Numbered from the stretch's first letter, positions 17,526 through 25,868 are shown. The stretch: 60,106 bases of DNA from an uncultured Alphaproteobacteria bacterium (GCA_937870685.1 CALMZX010000031.1:1-60106); one strand, 5' to 3'. Numbers and translations are program-made. The notes: generated by a model from the sequence alone, not told the origin.

Positions 17526-18745
17526 GCGTTCTCCCTCCGTATGCCGACAAGCGCCAGCAGGCGCGTGGTCATGCGCGAGGTGAACTCCTGGATGGGGATC
17601 AGCACACGGTCGAGACCGTCACTGCCCAGGAGGAAACTGGCAGAATAAAAGCGCCAGAAGGCGAAGGCGGCCAGCAGGCCAAGCGGCAGCCATTGCGTGA
17701 TCCATGGCGAAATCCCGCTGGAACGTGTGGCAAGTGCGCCCTGCTGGATGACTTCATGATAGGCCACCAGCAAAGCCATTGCCACGACGATCCTGTAGGC
17801 CCGCGGGCTGCGCGCCCGCCCGATGGCAAATGGCAGGGCGAGGAAGGGCAGAAGCAGCATTGTGAGAATGCTGACGATACGGCGGTGCAATTCCGACCGG
17901 AAGGAATCGGGCGTGACCTCCGGGAATGCGGCTGCGTCCCCACTCAGGAGTTCGTTGATGTAGAGTTCTTCGCCGTCGTTGCCGCGTGGGCGGAAGATGT
18001 CCTTGGCCACTTTGCCGAGCGGTGTGTCGGTTGTGGTGAACTCCGCCACGCCAGCCGTCACGGGCTCCTCGCCGGACGAGAGCGTCGGCCAGCGCTCCAC
18101 CTGCAGGCGGTGGCCGTTGTTGAGTCGCAGGACAGGCCGCGTCTGGCCGGGAACCGGAATGAGCACACCGTTCGAGGCCGTCAGCGTTTCAGCGCCGTTC
18201 GGTCCCTGATAGTCGAAGAGGAAGATGCGCTTGAAGGTGCTGTTGCTGCGGTCCAGTTCATCCAGAATGAAGGTACGGGAACCGGATTGCATGAATACAC
18301 CTTCTTCGGCCAGGTAGAAGGCATCAACGCTGGTAATGTCGAACAAAAGCGAACGGTATGCATAGCGCGTCATCGGTTGCAGCCAGCCGAAGATCAGTGT
18401 CGAGGCCAGGGCGAAGATCATGGCCAGCAGGAACACCGGCCAGGCAAGCCTGTGGAGACCGATGCCTGCCGCCAGCATGGCATCCAGTTCATTGCTCTTG
18501 GAGATCTTGCTGAAGCCGAACAGGAGGCCGATGAACAGGGCCGCAGGCACGGCTGTACCCAGATAGTGCGGAACGAGATAGGCCAACAGTTCGAACACCG
18601 CGCCAAAGGAATTGTTCTTGCCCAGCGTTGTGTCGAGCAGGCGCACCAGCCGCTCTGCCAGAAGCATGAGCAGGCCGATTGCGAGACTGGCACCCAGAGG
18701 CATCAGCACCTGGCGCAGGACATATCGGTCTATGATGTTGAGCAC
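17522..18745 (-). CDS. LptF/LptG family permease (LptF-like)
   Basis: A 407-residue paralogue of the next gene: N-terminal IDRYVLRQVLMPLGASLAIG helices, then GFSKISKSNELDAMLAAGIG (the conserved cytoplasmic coupling region), a jellyroll domain (about 130-280), and the helix triplet beginning HRRIVSILTMLLLPFLALPF. The C-terminal tail is longer than usual. It begins with GTG at 18745 with AAGG ahead; the ATG-type start is absent. It follows the HIT gene by 19 bases in the same operon. It is predicted to act with the LptG-like protein and an LptB-type ATPase encoded elsewhere. Confidence 0.88.
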   Translation of the reverse strand: MLNIIDRYVLRQVLMPLGASLAIGLLMLLAERLVRLLDTTLGKNNSFGAVFELLAYLVPHYLGTAVPAALFIGLLFGFSKISKSNELDAMLAAGIGLHRLAWPVFLLAMIFALASTLIFGWLQPMTRYAYRSLLFDITSVDAFYLAEEGVFMQSGSRTFILDELDRSNSTFKRIFLFDYQGPNGAETLTASNGVLIPVPGQTRPVLRLNNGHRLQVERWPTLSSGEEPVTAGVAEFTTTDTPLGKVAKDIFRPRGNDGEELYINELLSGDAAAFPEVTPDSFRSELHRRIVSILTMLLLPFLALPFAIGRARSPRAYRIVVAMALLVAYHEVIQQGALATRSSGISPWITQWLPLGLLAAFAFWRFYSASFLLGSDGLDRVLIPIQEFTSRMTTRLLALVGIRRENA

Positions 18746-18764
18746 GTTGATACCTTGACCGGGT

Positions 18765-19202
18765 TTAGCCGGACAACCGGAAGGCGTCCAGCAGGGCTGA
18801 ATGCAGCCTGCCGCGGCGTGTCTCGTCCAGCGCCGTTGCCTGCTTCAGGTCCGGCACGCCGGGCCAGCCGGTGTCAGGGAACGCCGTGCCTTCGAAATCC
18901 TGAACCGCGGCGTACCGTGGCAGCACATGAAAATGCACGTGCGGGTCCACCATCATCAGCGCGAGATAGTTGATCTTGTCGAAAGGCCGAAACGTCCTGA
19001 GCGCGTCTTCGATCCGCCGTGAGATCTCCGCCAGTTCGGTGAATGCGGCGGCGGGAAGCTGCCCGAGAGCTGGCACGTCGCTTTTCGCGCACAGCACCAG
19101 CGCGCCGAGCGTCACCTGTTGTGGCCGCAGCAGCACGCACCAATGGGCGCCTTCGTGCAGCAGCGATCCGGGGTAGCCGAATTTTTGCAGCGTTGCATGC
19201 AT
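18765..19202 (-). CDS. HIT family protein
   Basis: A 145-residue HIT-domain protein. The histidine triad is HVHFHV (H88, H90, H92) in DPHVHFHVLPRYA, preceded by DKINYLALMM. HIT enzymes hydrolyse or transfer nucleotidyl groups (AMP-lysine, diadenosine or CDP-type substrates). Within this lipid operon it could remove unused nucleotide-activated intermediates, which is inference. It starts two bases after the metallophosphoesterase gene and precedes lptF. Confidence 0.9.
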   Translation of the reverse strand: MHATLQKFGYPGSLLHEGAHWCVLLRPQQVTLGALVLCAKSDVPALGQLPAAAFTELAEISRRIEDALRTFRPFDKINYLALMMVDPHVHFHVLPRYAAVQDFEGTAFPDTGWPGVPDLKQATALDETRRGRLHSALLDAFRLSG

Positions 19203-19204
19203 GT

Positions 19205-20110
19205 TCAGAAATCCTCACCCAGGATGCCGGACCGGCTTTCGCCAAAACGCCCCGTGCCGCTGTCGATGCGGTGAACGGTCATCCGCGTTTGCCATTGCCC
19301 CCGCGACCGGCTGATGGTGTAGGCATGCCATTGGGCGCTTTCATGGCCGTCGCGGTCCACCATGCTGGCCGACGGCACGCACACCACATGAGCCACACCG
19401 CCAGCTGTTTCGAGACGGTTGACCATGGTCTTGTGGTTGTGGCCGTGGATCACCAGTTCAGCGCCGCCTGTCCTCAACACTTCCGCCAGCTCCGGCGCGT
19501 CGGTCAGCGCCTTGCGGGGGCGTGTCAGACCCGGCAGTGGTGGATGGTGGATCATGACCGCGCGATAGAAGCCGCGCCCGCCCAGTTCCGCCAGTTTGGC
19601 TGCAAGGGCCGCTCGCTGTTCGCTGCCCAGCGTGCCGCCCGCGCGCCGCAGCGATTGCGGCACGGCGCTGCTCAGGCCGATGATCGCCACGTTGCGGCGC
19701 AGGCGCACAAACGGAAAGGGATGCGGGGACGGCACGCCATCCCCCTGCATGAAGGCATTGAACAGGCCCAGTCCGGTTTCGTGCGCGGCTTTCACGTAGG
19801 CGTCGTGATTGCCCGGCACCATGGTGACGTGGGCGGCATCGCCGAAGGTTTCGAGCCATGAAAGGCCGCGCCGGAACTCGGCCCTGGACGCGATGTTGGC
19901 GAGATCGCCCGTAAAGCAGATGTGGTCGGGCTTGCGCGCCAGGATGTCCGCGCGCAGGCCATCGGCATGGGCGTTGATGTGCAGCCCCCTGCGCCGGAAG
20001 CGCCACGACAGTCCGCCAATGATGCGCTTTAGCCGGAAGTCCGAGAAAACGTCTGAAACTCCCACAGGCCCCAGGTGGACGTCGGAAAAATGGGCGAGCG
20101 TGAAGGACAT
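19205..20110 (-). CDS. Calcineurin-like metallophosphoesterase
   Basis: A 301-residue phosphoesterase with the full set of metal-binding motifs: FSDVHLG (D10, H12), FTGDLAN, VPGNHDAY, MIHHPP and VIHGHNHKT. No signal peptide is seen, so it acts in the cytoplasm or at the inner membrane surface. Members hydrolyse phosphomonoesters, phosphodiesters or UDP-lipid intermediates (LpxH type). As the first gene of the seven-gene lipid operon it may trim a phosphate from the headgroup product. The ATG at 20110 fits the family; an upstream in-frame ATG at 20170 is possible. Confidence 0.9.
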   Translation of the reverse strand: MSFTLAHFSDVHLGPVGVSDVFSDFRLKRIIGGLSWRFRRRGLHINAHADGLRADILARKPDHICFTGDLANIASRAEFRRGLSWLETFGDAAHVTMVPGNHDAYVKAAHETGLGLFNAFMQGDGVPSPHPFPFVRLRRNVAIIGLSSAVPQSLRRAGGTLGSEQRAALAAKLAELGGRGFYRAVMIHHPPLPGLTRPRKALTDAPELAEVLRTGGAELVIHGHNHKTMVNRLETAGGVAHVVCVPSASMVDRDGHESAQWHAYTISRSRGQWQTRMTVHRIDSGTGRFGESRSGILGEDF

Positions 20111-20185
20111 GGGGGCGGTGATGGCTTCCGTTGACTTCGCCTGAATCGGGTGCGAAGGAGCCCCATCCATATTCCTTTCAACTCA

Positions 20186-20938
20186 ATGGGTTCAAGTCTC
20201 GTGCGTGTCATCATTCTTGCCGCAGGCCAGGGCAAACGGCTTCTGCCCCTCACAGCCGACGTGCCCAAGGCGCTCCTCGACATCGGCGGCAAGCCGTTGA
20301 TCGAGCGCCAGATCGAGGCCTTTGCGGCCTGTGGCGTGAAGGACGTCGTGGTGGTGACGGGCTATGCCTCGGGCCGCATGGAAGAGGCCCTGAAGGCCAT
20401 CGCGGGCCGCAACGGCGCGCAACTCACCTGTGTCTACAACCCGTTCTATGCCGTGGCCGACAACCTCGCCAGTTGCTGGTTGGCGCGTGGGCAGATGACG
20501 GGCGACTTCATCCAGGTGAACGGCGACAATGTGTTCCGCAGCGACCTGGTGCAAAAGCTCCTCGATGCTCCGCAAACCCCGGCCAGCGTCGCCATCAACG
20601 TCAAACCCGCCTACGATGCCGACGACATGAAGGTGATGATGGACCGTGGCCGCCTGACCGAAGTGGGAAAGACACTGCCTGTCGATACCGTCAATGCAGA
20701 AGCCATCGGCTTCTACATGTTCCGGGGGTCGGGCGTGAAGGCCTACAGCGACGAACTGGAACTGGCGATGCGCGATCCGCAAGGGCTCAAGCGCTGGTTC
20801 CCCTCGGCCGTCGGCTCACTGGCAAAGAAGATCCCCATCTCGACAATCGAGATCACCGGCCTGCGCTGGGCCGAAGTGGATTTCCCCGCCGATCTCGCCC
20901 ATGCGCGGCAACTCGTGGCAGGTTGGGATCAGGTCTAG
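20186..20938 (+). CDS. Nucleotidyltransferase of the phosphocholine/sugar-phosphate cytidylyltransferase type
   Basis: A 250-residue enzyme with the nucleotide-binding loop LAAGQGKRL and the lysine motif PKALLDIGGKPLIERQIEAF, then YNPFYAVADNLASCWLARG, metal-binding QVNGDNVF, and a C-terminal WAEVDFPADLAHA. This pattern is that of LicC-like cytidylyltransferases, which make CDP-alcohols from CTP and a phosphorylated small alcohol. It is divergent from the lipid operon (75-base gap) and would supply an activated headgroup. The start is uncertain: ATG 20186 has no close ribosome site; ATG 20150 and GTG 20201 are alternatives. Confidence 0.87.
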   Translation: MGSSLVRVIILAAGQGKRLLPLTADVPKALLDIGGKPLIERQIEAFAACGVKDVVVVTGYASGRMEEALKAIAGRNGAQLTCVYNPFYAVADNLASCWLARGQMTGDFIQVNGDNVFRSDLVQKLLDAPQTPASVAINVKPAYDADDMKVMMDRGRLTEVGKTLPVDTVNAEAIGFYMFRGSGVKAYSDELELAMRDPQGLKRWFPSAVGSLAKKIPISTIEITGLRWAEVDFPADLAHARQLVAGWDQV

Positions 20939-21735
20939 GTTTTCGCCTGGTTTTTCATCCGTGTCCGGATGATCATTTCGGCCAGTGCATGGTCGGAAGG
21001 CTTGTCCACGTCGATGGCCGCTTCGGCAGACGACATCAGCACTGGCACGATGCGGAAACCAAGCCGCCGGGACACTTCAGAGAAAGCCGCGTCGAGCCCG
21101 AGGCGCCCCAGCAAGAACATCAGCAGTGGGCGCAAGCCGAAAGCCGCGACCAGCTTCCAGGGCTTCTTGCGGTTCTTTTCCAGCCCGTGCCAGACGTCAA
21201 ACAGGGCCAGCCCTTTGGGCGACAGCACGGCGAAAAGATTGCAGCCGGAGACACGGTCGTTACCGAGGCGGAAGAAGGTGCGCTTGGTTTCGGGATAGGC
21301 CGCCAGGATGGTTTCCGCCGTTGCGAGCCCGGCGCAGAAATCCGCCCCGCTTGCTGTGGCCTTGACGCAGAACTCCCGCACCATGTCCGGGGTGAGCAGG
21401 GCATGGTCACCGGTGGTCACCAGCACCGGGAAGGACGCAGCGGCAACGACCGCCTCCCGCGCTGACGCAGGCGCCGAGGCGGAGGACTGAACCATCGCAA
21501 CGTGATGGACAAGGGACCCGGCGGCACTCTGTCCGGCGCTGGCATCATCGATTGAAACAAGGATGGGCCTGCGGACATGCGCGTCACAGAGAGCCTGCAA
21601 CACACGCTGCAACATGGGGATTCCAGCGACAGGCAGGGCGCACTTGTGCGCCACGCCAAAAGCCTTCGCCATGGGATCATCCGGCCCGCGTCCCGCTGCC
21701 AATACAATGGCAGCCCAGGAGGTGGGCGGGCTCAC
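20935..21735 (-). CDS. MobA-like NTP transferase domain protein
   Basis: A 266-residue protein with the Rossmann-like nucleotidyltransferase core: AAIVLAAGRG (loop), KCALPVAGIPML, VLVTTGDHALL (metal-binding aspartate) and VSGCNLFAVLSP. The C-terminal part contains KKPWKLVAAFGLRPLL and ends AAIDVDKPSDHALAE, as in family members that act on sugar or alcohol phosphates. It begins with GTG at 21735 overlapping the upstream acyltransferase stop (GTGA). Its stop shares CTAG with the converging cytidylyltransferase. It is probably a second headgroup-activating enzyme; the substrate is unknown. Confidence 0.85.
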   Translation of the reverse strand: MSPPTSWAAIVLAAGRGPDDPMAKAFGVAHKCALPVAGIPMLQRVLQALCDAHVRRPILVSIDDASAGQSAAGSLVHHVAMVQSSASAPASAREAVVAAASFPVLVTTGDHALLTPDMVREFCVKATASGADFCAGLATAETILAAYPETKRTFFRLGNDRVSGCNLFAVLSPKGLALFDVWHGLEKNRKKPWKLVAAFGLRPLLMFLLGRLGLDAAFSEVSRRLGFRIVPVLMSSAEAAIDVDKPSDHALAEMIIRTRMKNQAKT

Positions 21736-22868
21736 AGGTCTTTCTCGTAGATGCGGTAGGTCTTGTAATGCACTCCGCCCAGCTCTTCGATGATGTGGCG
21801 GATGCGCATGTTGTCTTCGAGAATCCACGACATCTCGCAGGCCTTGGTGCCGCGTGAGATGTGGTAGTTGCGCACATGGTCAATCGCCGCCACGGCCAGT
21901 GCAGAACCGAGAATGCCGTCCTGGAACTTCTTGCGCACGCCGAGCAGCGGCATGCGGATGGAAGGTGGCCGCTTGGCGATCACGGCCTTCGCCAGCTTCA
22001 GCCAGTTGAACGGCAGCAGCCGGCCGTTGAAGCCGTCGATCCAGTCATTCAGGTTGGGCAGGGTCACAGACATGGCGGCGTTCTCGCCCTTGTAGGTGAC
22101 GATTGCCACATAGTCGCCGTGCACCAGCATCTTCATGTCATTGGCGAGTTTTTCAAGTTCCGCCGAGGTGAACGGCACAAAGCCCCAGTTGTGCGACCAT
22201 GCATCGTTGAAGATGTCCATCACGATCGCGATGTCACGCTTGATGTTCTTCTTGTCGAGCGGGCGGATGGCAATGTCGCCGGTCGCCATGGCACGCTTGG
22301 CCACCCGTTGCAGCAGCGCGGGCAGGGGGCCGAGATCCTCGGTATAATACGCGATGAGATCCTTGGCTTTGCGCAAGCCCTGGCCGTCCATCAGGCCTTG
22401 ATAGTAGGGCAGGGCGTGCCCCATCATCATGTTGGGCTTGTGTCCGAAACCATGCACCAGCATGCCGAGTTCGTCGTTGATCGAGAAGTTGAAAGGGCCT
22501 TGCACTTTTGCCAATCCGCGCTGGCGCAGCCAGCTTTCAGCCGCGCTGAACAGGGCCTGCGCCACCGCAGGATCATTCTCGCTTTCAAAGAATCCGAACT
22601 GCCCCGCATTGTCCTTGTGACGTTCCAGGCGTAGCCGGTCATGTTGGGCGGAAATACGCCCGACGGGCTTGCCGCCGCGATAGGCGACAAAGAGTTGCGC
22701 ATCAGCGTGCTGGAAGTAGGGATTTTTCTTCGGATTGAGATGGTCCAGGCGTTCGAGAAAGAGCGGAGCAACCCAGTTCGGGTCATCGCGGTAGAGCGCG
22801 AAGGGCACCTCCAGAAAGGCGCGGATCGCTGCCTTGTCGCTGACCGGCCGGATGCTGATGGCGCTCAT
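21732..22868 (-). CDS. GNAT-fold acyltransferase-like protein (bacterial ceramide-synthase-like)
   Basis: A 378-residue protein. The opening ALYRDDPNWVAPLFLERLDH and NPKKNPYFQHADAQLFVAYR, followed by GKPVGRISAQ, is characteristic of a large GNAT-like family often misnamed dATP pyrophosphohydrolase. A second GNAT-like half follows (DIFNDAWSHNWGFVPFT; ending SWILEDNMRIRHIIEELGG). The ceramide synthase (bCerS) of Caulobacter belongs to the GNAT acyltransferases, and my reading is that this protein is of that kind. It overlaps the ABC exporter by ATGA and the MobA-like gene by GTGA. N-acylation of a lipid base is inference. Confidence 0.72.
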   Translation of the reverse strand: MSAISIRPVSDKAAIRAFLEVPFALYRDDPNWVAPLFLERLDHLNPKKNPYFQHADAQLFVAYRGGKPVGRISAQHDRLRLERHKDNAGQFGFFESENDPAVAQALFSAAESWLRQRGLAKVQGPFNFSINDELGMLVHGFGHKPNMMMGHALPYYQGLMDGQGLRKAKDLIAYYTEDLGPLPALLQRVAKRAMATGDIAIRPLDKKNIKRDIAIVMDIFNDAWSHNWGFVPFTSAELEKLANDMKMLVHGDYVAIVTYKGENAAMSVTLPNLNDWIDGFNGRLLPFNWLKLAKAVIAKRPPSIRMPLLGVRKKFQDGILGSALAVAAIDHVRNYHISRGTKACEMSWILEDNMRIRHIIEELGGVHYKTYRIYEKDL

Positions 22869-24631
22869 GCGCGTTTGACCTTGCTTTGTTTCGCAGGAGG
22901 AGCCACGTCGACATCCGCCGCCGCAACCATGGTCTTCTTCGGCGTGGCAGTGACTCGCCCGCCAAGGAACGTGTACTGTACATCTGCAATGCGCGTCCAC
23001 GCCGGTCGGTGGGTGATGGCGATGATGGTGTATCTGCCACGCAGCCCGGCGATATTGTCCACAATTGCGGTCTCGGTTTCTGGATCGAGCGCGCTTGTCA
23101 CTTCGTCCAGCACCAGCACGTCCGGTTTGCGCACAAGTGCGCGCGCCAGTGAAATGCGTTGCCGCTGGCCACCCGAGAGCTTGCCACCAAACTCGCCGAC
23201 GTCGGTGTCGAGTCCGGTGGGCAGGGAAGCGATGAAGCTGTCGGCACCAGCCAGACGCAAGGCTTCCATGATGTCGTCATCGCTGATGCCGGGCTCCGAC
23301 AGCGAAATGTTTTCCCGGATCGAATCGTGGAACAGCGCCAGTTCCTGCGGCACGTAGCCGATGTTCCGGCGGAAGGCGGTGATGTCGGTCTCTTCCAGCG
23401 GCTGCTGACCGATGCGGATCGTCCCCGCCTGCGGCCTGTGCAGGCCGATCAGCAGGTCGATCAGCGTGGTCTTGCCAGCACCGGACGGACCCTGCAGCAC
23501 CGTGATCTGGCGGGCGGGGATGGACACTGACACATCCACCAGAATCGGCCTGTCACCATGGGCAAAACTGACATGTTCAAAGACGAAATCCTGACCTGCC
23601 GGCGGAGGCAGTTTGCCGGGACGCATTTCCCGCTGCGCCTCTGCCTCGGCAATCATGTCCTGCGTGCGCACATAGGATGCCTCGACCTGGCTCGCCATCT
23701 GCACCTGCTTCAGGAACTTCGACATGTAGGACATGACCTGGAAGAACAGGATGCCGATGACGAGCAACTGTTCCACCGGCACCCCGGCTTTGGTGACCGC
23801 ATACCAGGACGCGGCAGCCAGCATGCTGACCATCAGAACGTCATTCCCGTAAACGAGGCCAAAGCGCGAAACATTCTGCACATAGAGCGAGCGCCGCAGC
23901 CGCTTCACGATGGCCGAAAGGCTCTCGATCATCGGGTCATAACGGTGCATCGCTTTCAGCGATTTCATGTTTTGCACAAGGTCCACCATGTCGGATGTCA
24001 GCAGGGCCGTGCGGTCAGACTGCTTGTAGGAAGCGTTGCGTGTCACCTCGATCAGCAGGCGCGAGATCATCGCGATCACCAGCCCGCCGACAATGGCAAC
24101 GAGTGCTACTGTCCAGTTGATGAGCAGGGCAACGAGCGCATAAGCCACGATCTGCACGCTGTTGGTAGCGGCGATTGCCGCCATGTTGTAGGCCTCCCCG
24201 GCACGGGTCGCGTCGTTGCTGATGACACTGGCAATGCGGCCGCTGCTCTGGTCGGCATAGTAGCTCCAGCGCGCTTCGAACACCGCCTTGATCAGGCGCC
24301 GCCGAAGGCTGTTGGCCACGCGCGCACCCATGATGCCCGCATAGGTCATGGCGACAAACAGCAGCACCGCCCGCAGCAGCAGGAAGCTTACCGAGAGGGT
24401 GAGCAGCGTGCTGAAATCGGGGGTCAGTCCAAGCGATGCCATGCCTGACCGCAGATAGGTCTCGAAGGTGGTCATGGCACCGCCCGACGATCCGCTGAGA
24501 AGTGTGCCAATGGCAGGCAGAAGCGCGCCAATGCCGATCGCTTCCAGCGTGCCACCCACCAGCAGGCAAAGCAGGACGATGAAGGGCCGCGTGTCCTCGG
24601 CCTTGAAGAAAATCTGGAAAACTTGCCGCAT
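22865..24631 (-). CDS. ABC exporter, fused membrane and ATPase domains (MsbA-like)
   Basis: A 588-residue half-transporter. Six transmembrane helices lie in residues about 15-310. The ATPase domain has Walker A GPSGAGKTT, the Q-loop YVPQELALF, signature LSGGQRQRISLARAL, Walker B VLVLDEVTSALD and the switch ITHR. A homodimer would flip a lipid or peptide across the inner membrane. The ATG at 24631 is used; one at 24676 is in frame. Neither has a strong ribosome site. It heads the acyltransferase/MobA-like operon and is divergent from the Nudix gene. A lipid substrate is likely from context. Confidence 0.88.
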   Translation of the reverse strand: MRQVFQIFFKAEDTRPFIVLLCLLVGGTLEAIGIGALLPAIGTLLSGSSGGAMTTFETYLRSGMASLGLTPDFSTLLTLSVSFLLLRAVLLFVAMTYAGIMGARVANSLRRRLIKAVFEARWSYYADQSSGRIASVISNDATRAGEAYNMAAIAATNSVQIVAYALVALLINWTVALVAIVGGLVIAMISRLLIEVTRNASYKQSDRTALLTSDMVDLVQNMKSLKAMHRYDPMIESLSAIVKRLRRSLYVQNVSRFGLVYGNDVLMVSMLAAASWYAVTKAGVPVEQLLVIGILFFQVMSYMSKFLKQVQMASQVEASYVRTQDMIAEAEAQREMRPGKLPPPAGQDFVFEHVSFAHGDRPILVDVSVSIPARQITVLQGPSGAGKTTLIDLLIGLHRPQAGTIRIGQQPLEETDITAFRRNIGYVPQELALFHDSIRENISLSEPGISDDDIMEALRLAGADSFIASLPTGLDTDVGEFGGKLSGGQRQRISLARALVRKPDVLVLDEVTSALDPETETAIVDNIAGLRGRYTIIAITHRPAWTRIADVQYTFLGGRVTATPKKTMVAAADVDVAPPAKQSKVKRA

Positions 24632-24701
24632 GGGGCGGTGGGTTCCGGTCTGGACGTTTCGGATGCGCTCTCCCATAAGGCCATGGCAGGCGAGACTCAA
24701 C

Positions 24702-25175
24702 ATGAATGCACGGTACTTCCTCTTTGGCGTTTTCCACCGCAGCCTCGGCCAGAAATTCCTGCGCTGGAAGCGGAGCCTCACGCTGGGCGCCCGCGTTGCG
24801 GTGATTGACGGCCAGGGCCGCTTCCTTCTGGTGAAACAGAGCTATGCACCGGGCTGGCTTTTCCCCGGAGGCGGCGTTGAGTTCGGCGAAACCTGCGAAG
24901 AGGCAGCACTGCGCGAATTGCACGAGGAGGCGGAGGTGCAGCCGTCAGGCCCGCTGGTCCTGCATGGCGTGTTTTCGAATCACACGGTGTTTCCCGGCGA
25001 TCATCTCGTCATTTACACGCTGCGTGATTTCGTCTGGAACGGCTTCACGCCCACCAGCGAAATCGTGGCCGCGGAGTTCTTCGCACCTGACCAGTTGCCG
25101 CCCGATACCATGGCCTCGACCCTGCGCCGCATCGACGAAATCCTTGGCAGGGCCCCGCTCTCGCCGGAGTGGTAG
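24702..25175 (+). CDS. Nudix hydrolase
   Basis: A 157-residue protein with the Nudix box in positions 57-79 (GGGVEFGETCEEAALRELHE, then EAEV), where the usual last Gly is Glu. The start of the domain is LTLGARVAVIDGQGRFLLVK, and an APGWLFPGGG run leads into the box. Members hydrolyse nucleoside diphosphates linked to another group, so CDP-alcohols or sugar nucleotides of the adjacent lipid locus are reasonable substrates. It is divergent from the ABC exporter; the 70-base gap should hold both promoters. Confidence 0.92.
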   Translation: MNARYFLFGVFHRSLGQKFLRWKRSLTLGARVAVIDGQGRFLLVKQSYAPGWLFPGGGVEFGETCEEAALRELHEEAEVQPSGPLVLHGVFSNHTVFPGDHLVIYTLRDFVWNGFTPTSEIVAAEFFAPDQLPPDTMASTLRRIDEILGRAPLSPEW

Positions 25176-25183
25176 CAACTTGC

Positions 25184-25212
25184 TTGACGTGCCAGCCTGC
25201 CGTCGCTATGCG
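25184..25212 (+). promoter_or_regulatory. Sigma-70-like promoter
   Basis: TTGACG (25184-25189), a 17-base spacer, and TATGCG (25207-25212). It lies immediately after the Nudix stop and about 135 bases ahead of the GNAT acetyltransferase start, so it gives that gene its own promoter with a leader. The -10 matches only moderately. Confidence 0.5.
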
Positions 25213-25218
25213 CGCCCC

Positions 25219-25287
25219 ATGACATTGCGCGAGACAACAGTCCGAAGCCTGCGACGAGGATCGCTGATCCTCCCCGCCATTCGCTGA
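25219..25287 (+). CDS. Possible 22-codon leader peptide upstream of the GNAT gene
   Basis: From an ATG seven bases after the -10-like box, an open frame reads MTLRETTVRSLRRGSLILPA then IR and stops. It has five arginines, coded CGC, CGA, CGA, CGA and CGC, and no ribosome site can be expected so close to the transcript start. A weak stem CCTGCC/GGCAGG (25290-25295/25310-25315) follows it. It may be a regulatory leader ORF or chance; nothing beyond its position supports translation. Confidence 0.25.
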   Translation: MTLRETTVRSLRRGSLILPAIR

Positions 25288-25346
25288 CGCCTGCCGCCGT
25301 ACATGCCGGGGCAGGGTTTCCCGCTCTCTTGCTCCCGGTCCTTTCC

Positions 25347-25868
25347 ATGAACACGCCTTGCCTGCCTGAAGCGGCCACGCCCGCTGACGAACCTGCCATC
25401 GAAACCCTGTTGGACCAGGCCTTCGGCCTCTCCCGCCGTACCAAGACAAGCTATCGCCTGCGCGAAGGCAACACGGCTGCGGAAGGACTCTCGATGGTGG
25501 TGCGTGAGCCCGGACTCGGCATCGTCGGTACCATCAGCTACTGGCCGCTGCGCATCGGGGCGGACGGCACGAAGGCCCTGCTTCTGGGGCCCATTGCCAT
25601 ACATCCCGAACGCCAGAACCGCGGCATCGGCATGGCCCTCATGCGTACCACCCTTGCGAAGGCGGCGGAACAGGGCCATGCGCTGATCGTTCTTGTGGGC
25701 GACGCGCCGTATTATGCCCGTGTCGGTTTCATGAAAGTGCCGGACGGCCAGTTGCTCCTGCCGGGACCGGTTGACCCGAAACGCCTGCTGTTCCTGGAAC
25801 TCCGCGCCGGGGCGCTTTCGGCGGCCAAGGGGCTCGTGCTGCCGGAAAACCGCTATCACGCCGCCTGA
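25347..25868 (+). CDS. GNAT family N-acetyltransferase
   Basis: A 173-residue YhbS-like acetyltransferase: PADEPAIETLLDQAFGLSR, the beta4 region LLLGPIAIHPERQNRGIGMAL with the acetyl-CoA binding QNRGIG, then VGDAPYYARVGF. The substrate is unknown. The ATG at 25347 is preferred; an in-frame ATG at 25329 would add six residues. Its TGA abuts the stop of the converging membrane protein (TGATCA, 25866-25871). Confidence 0.88.
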   Translation: MNTPCLPEAATPADEPAIETLLDQAFGLSRRTKTSYRLREGNTAAEGLSMVVREPGLGIVGTISYWPLRIGADGTKALLLGPIAIHPERQNRGIGMALMRTTLAKAAEQGHALIVLVGDAPYYARVGFMKVPDGQLLLPGPVDPKRLLFLELRAGALSAAKGLVLPENRYHAA

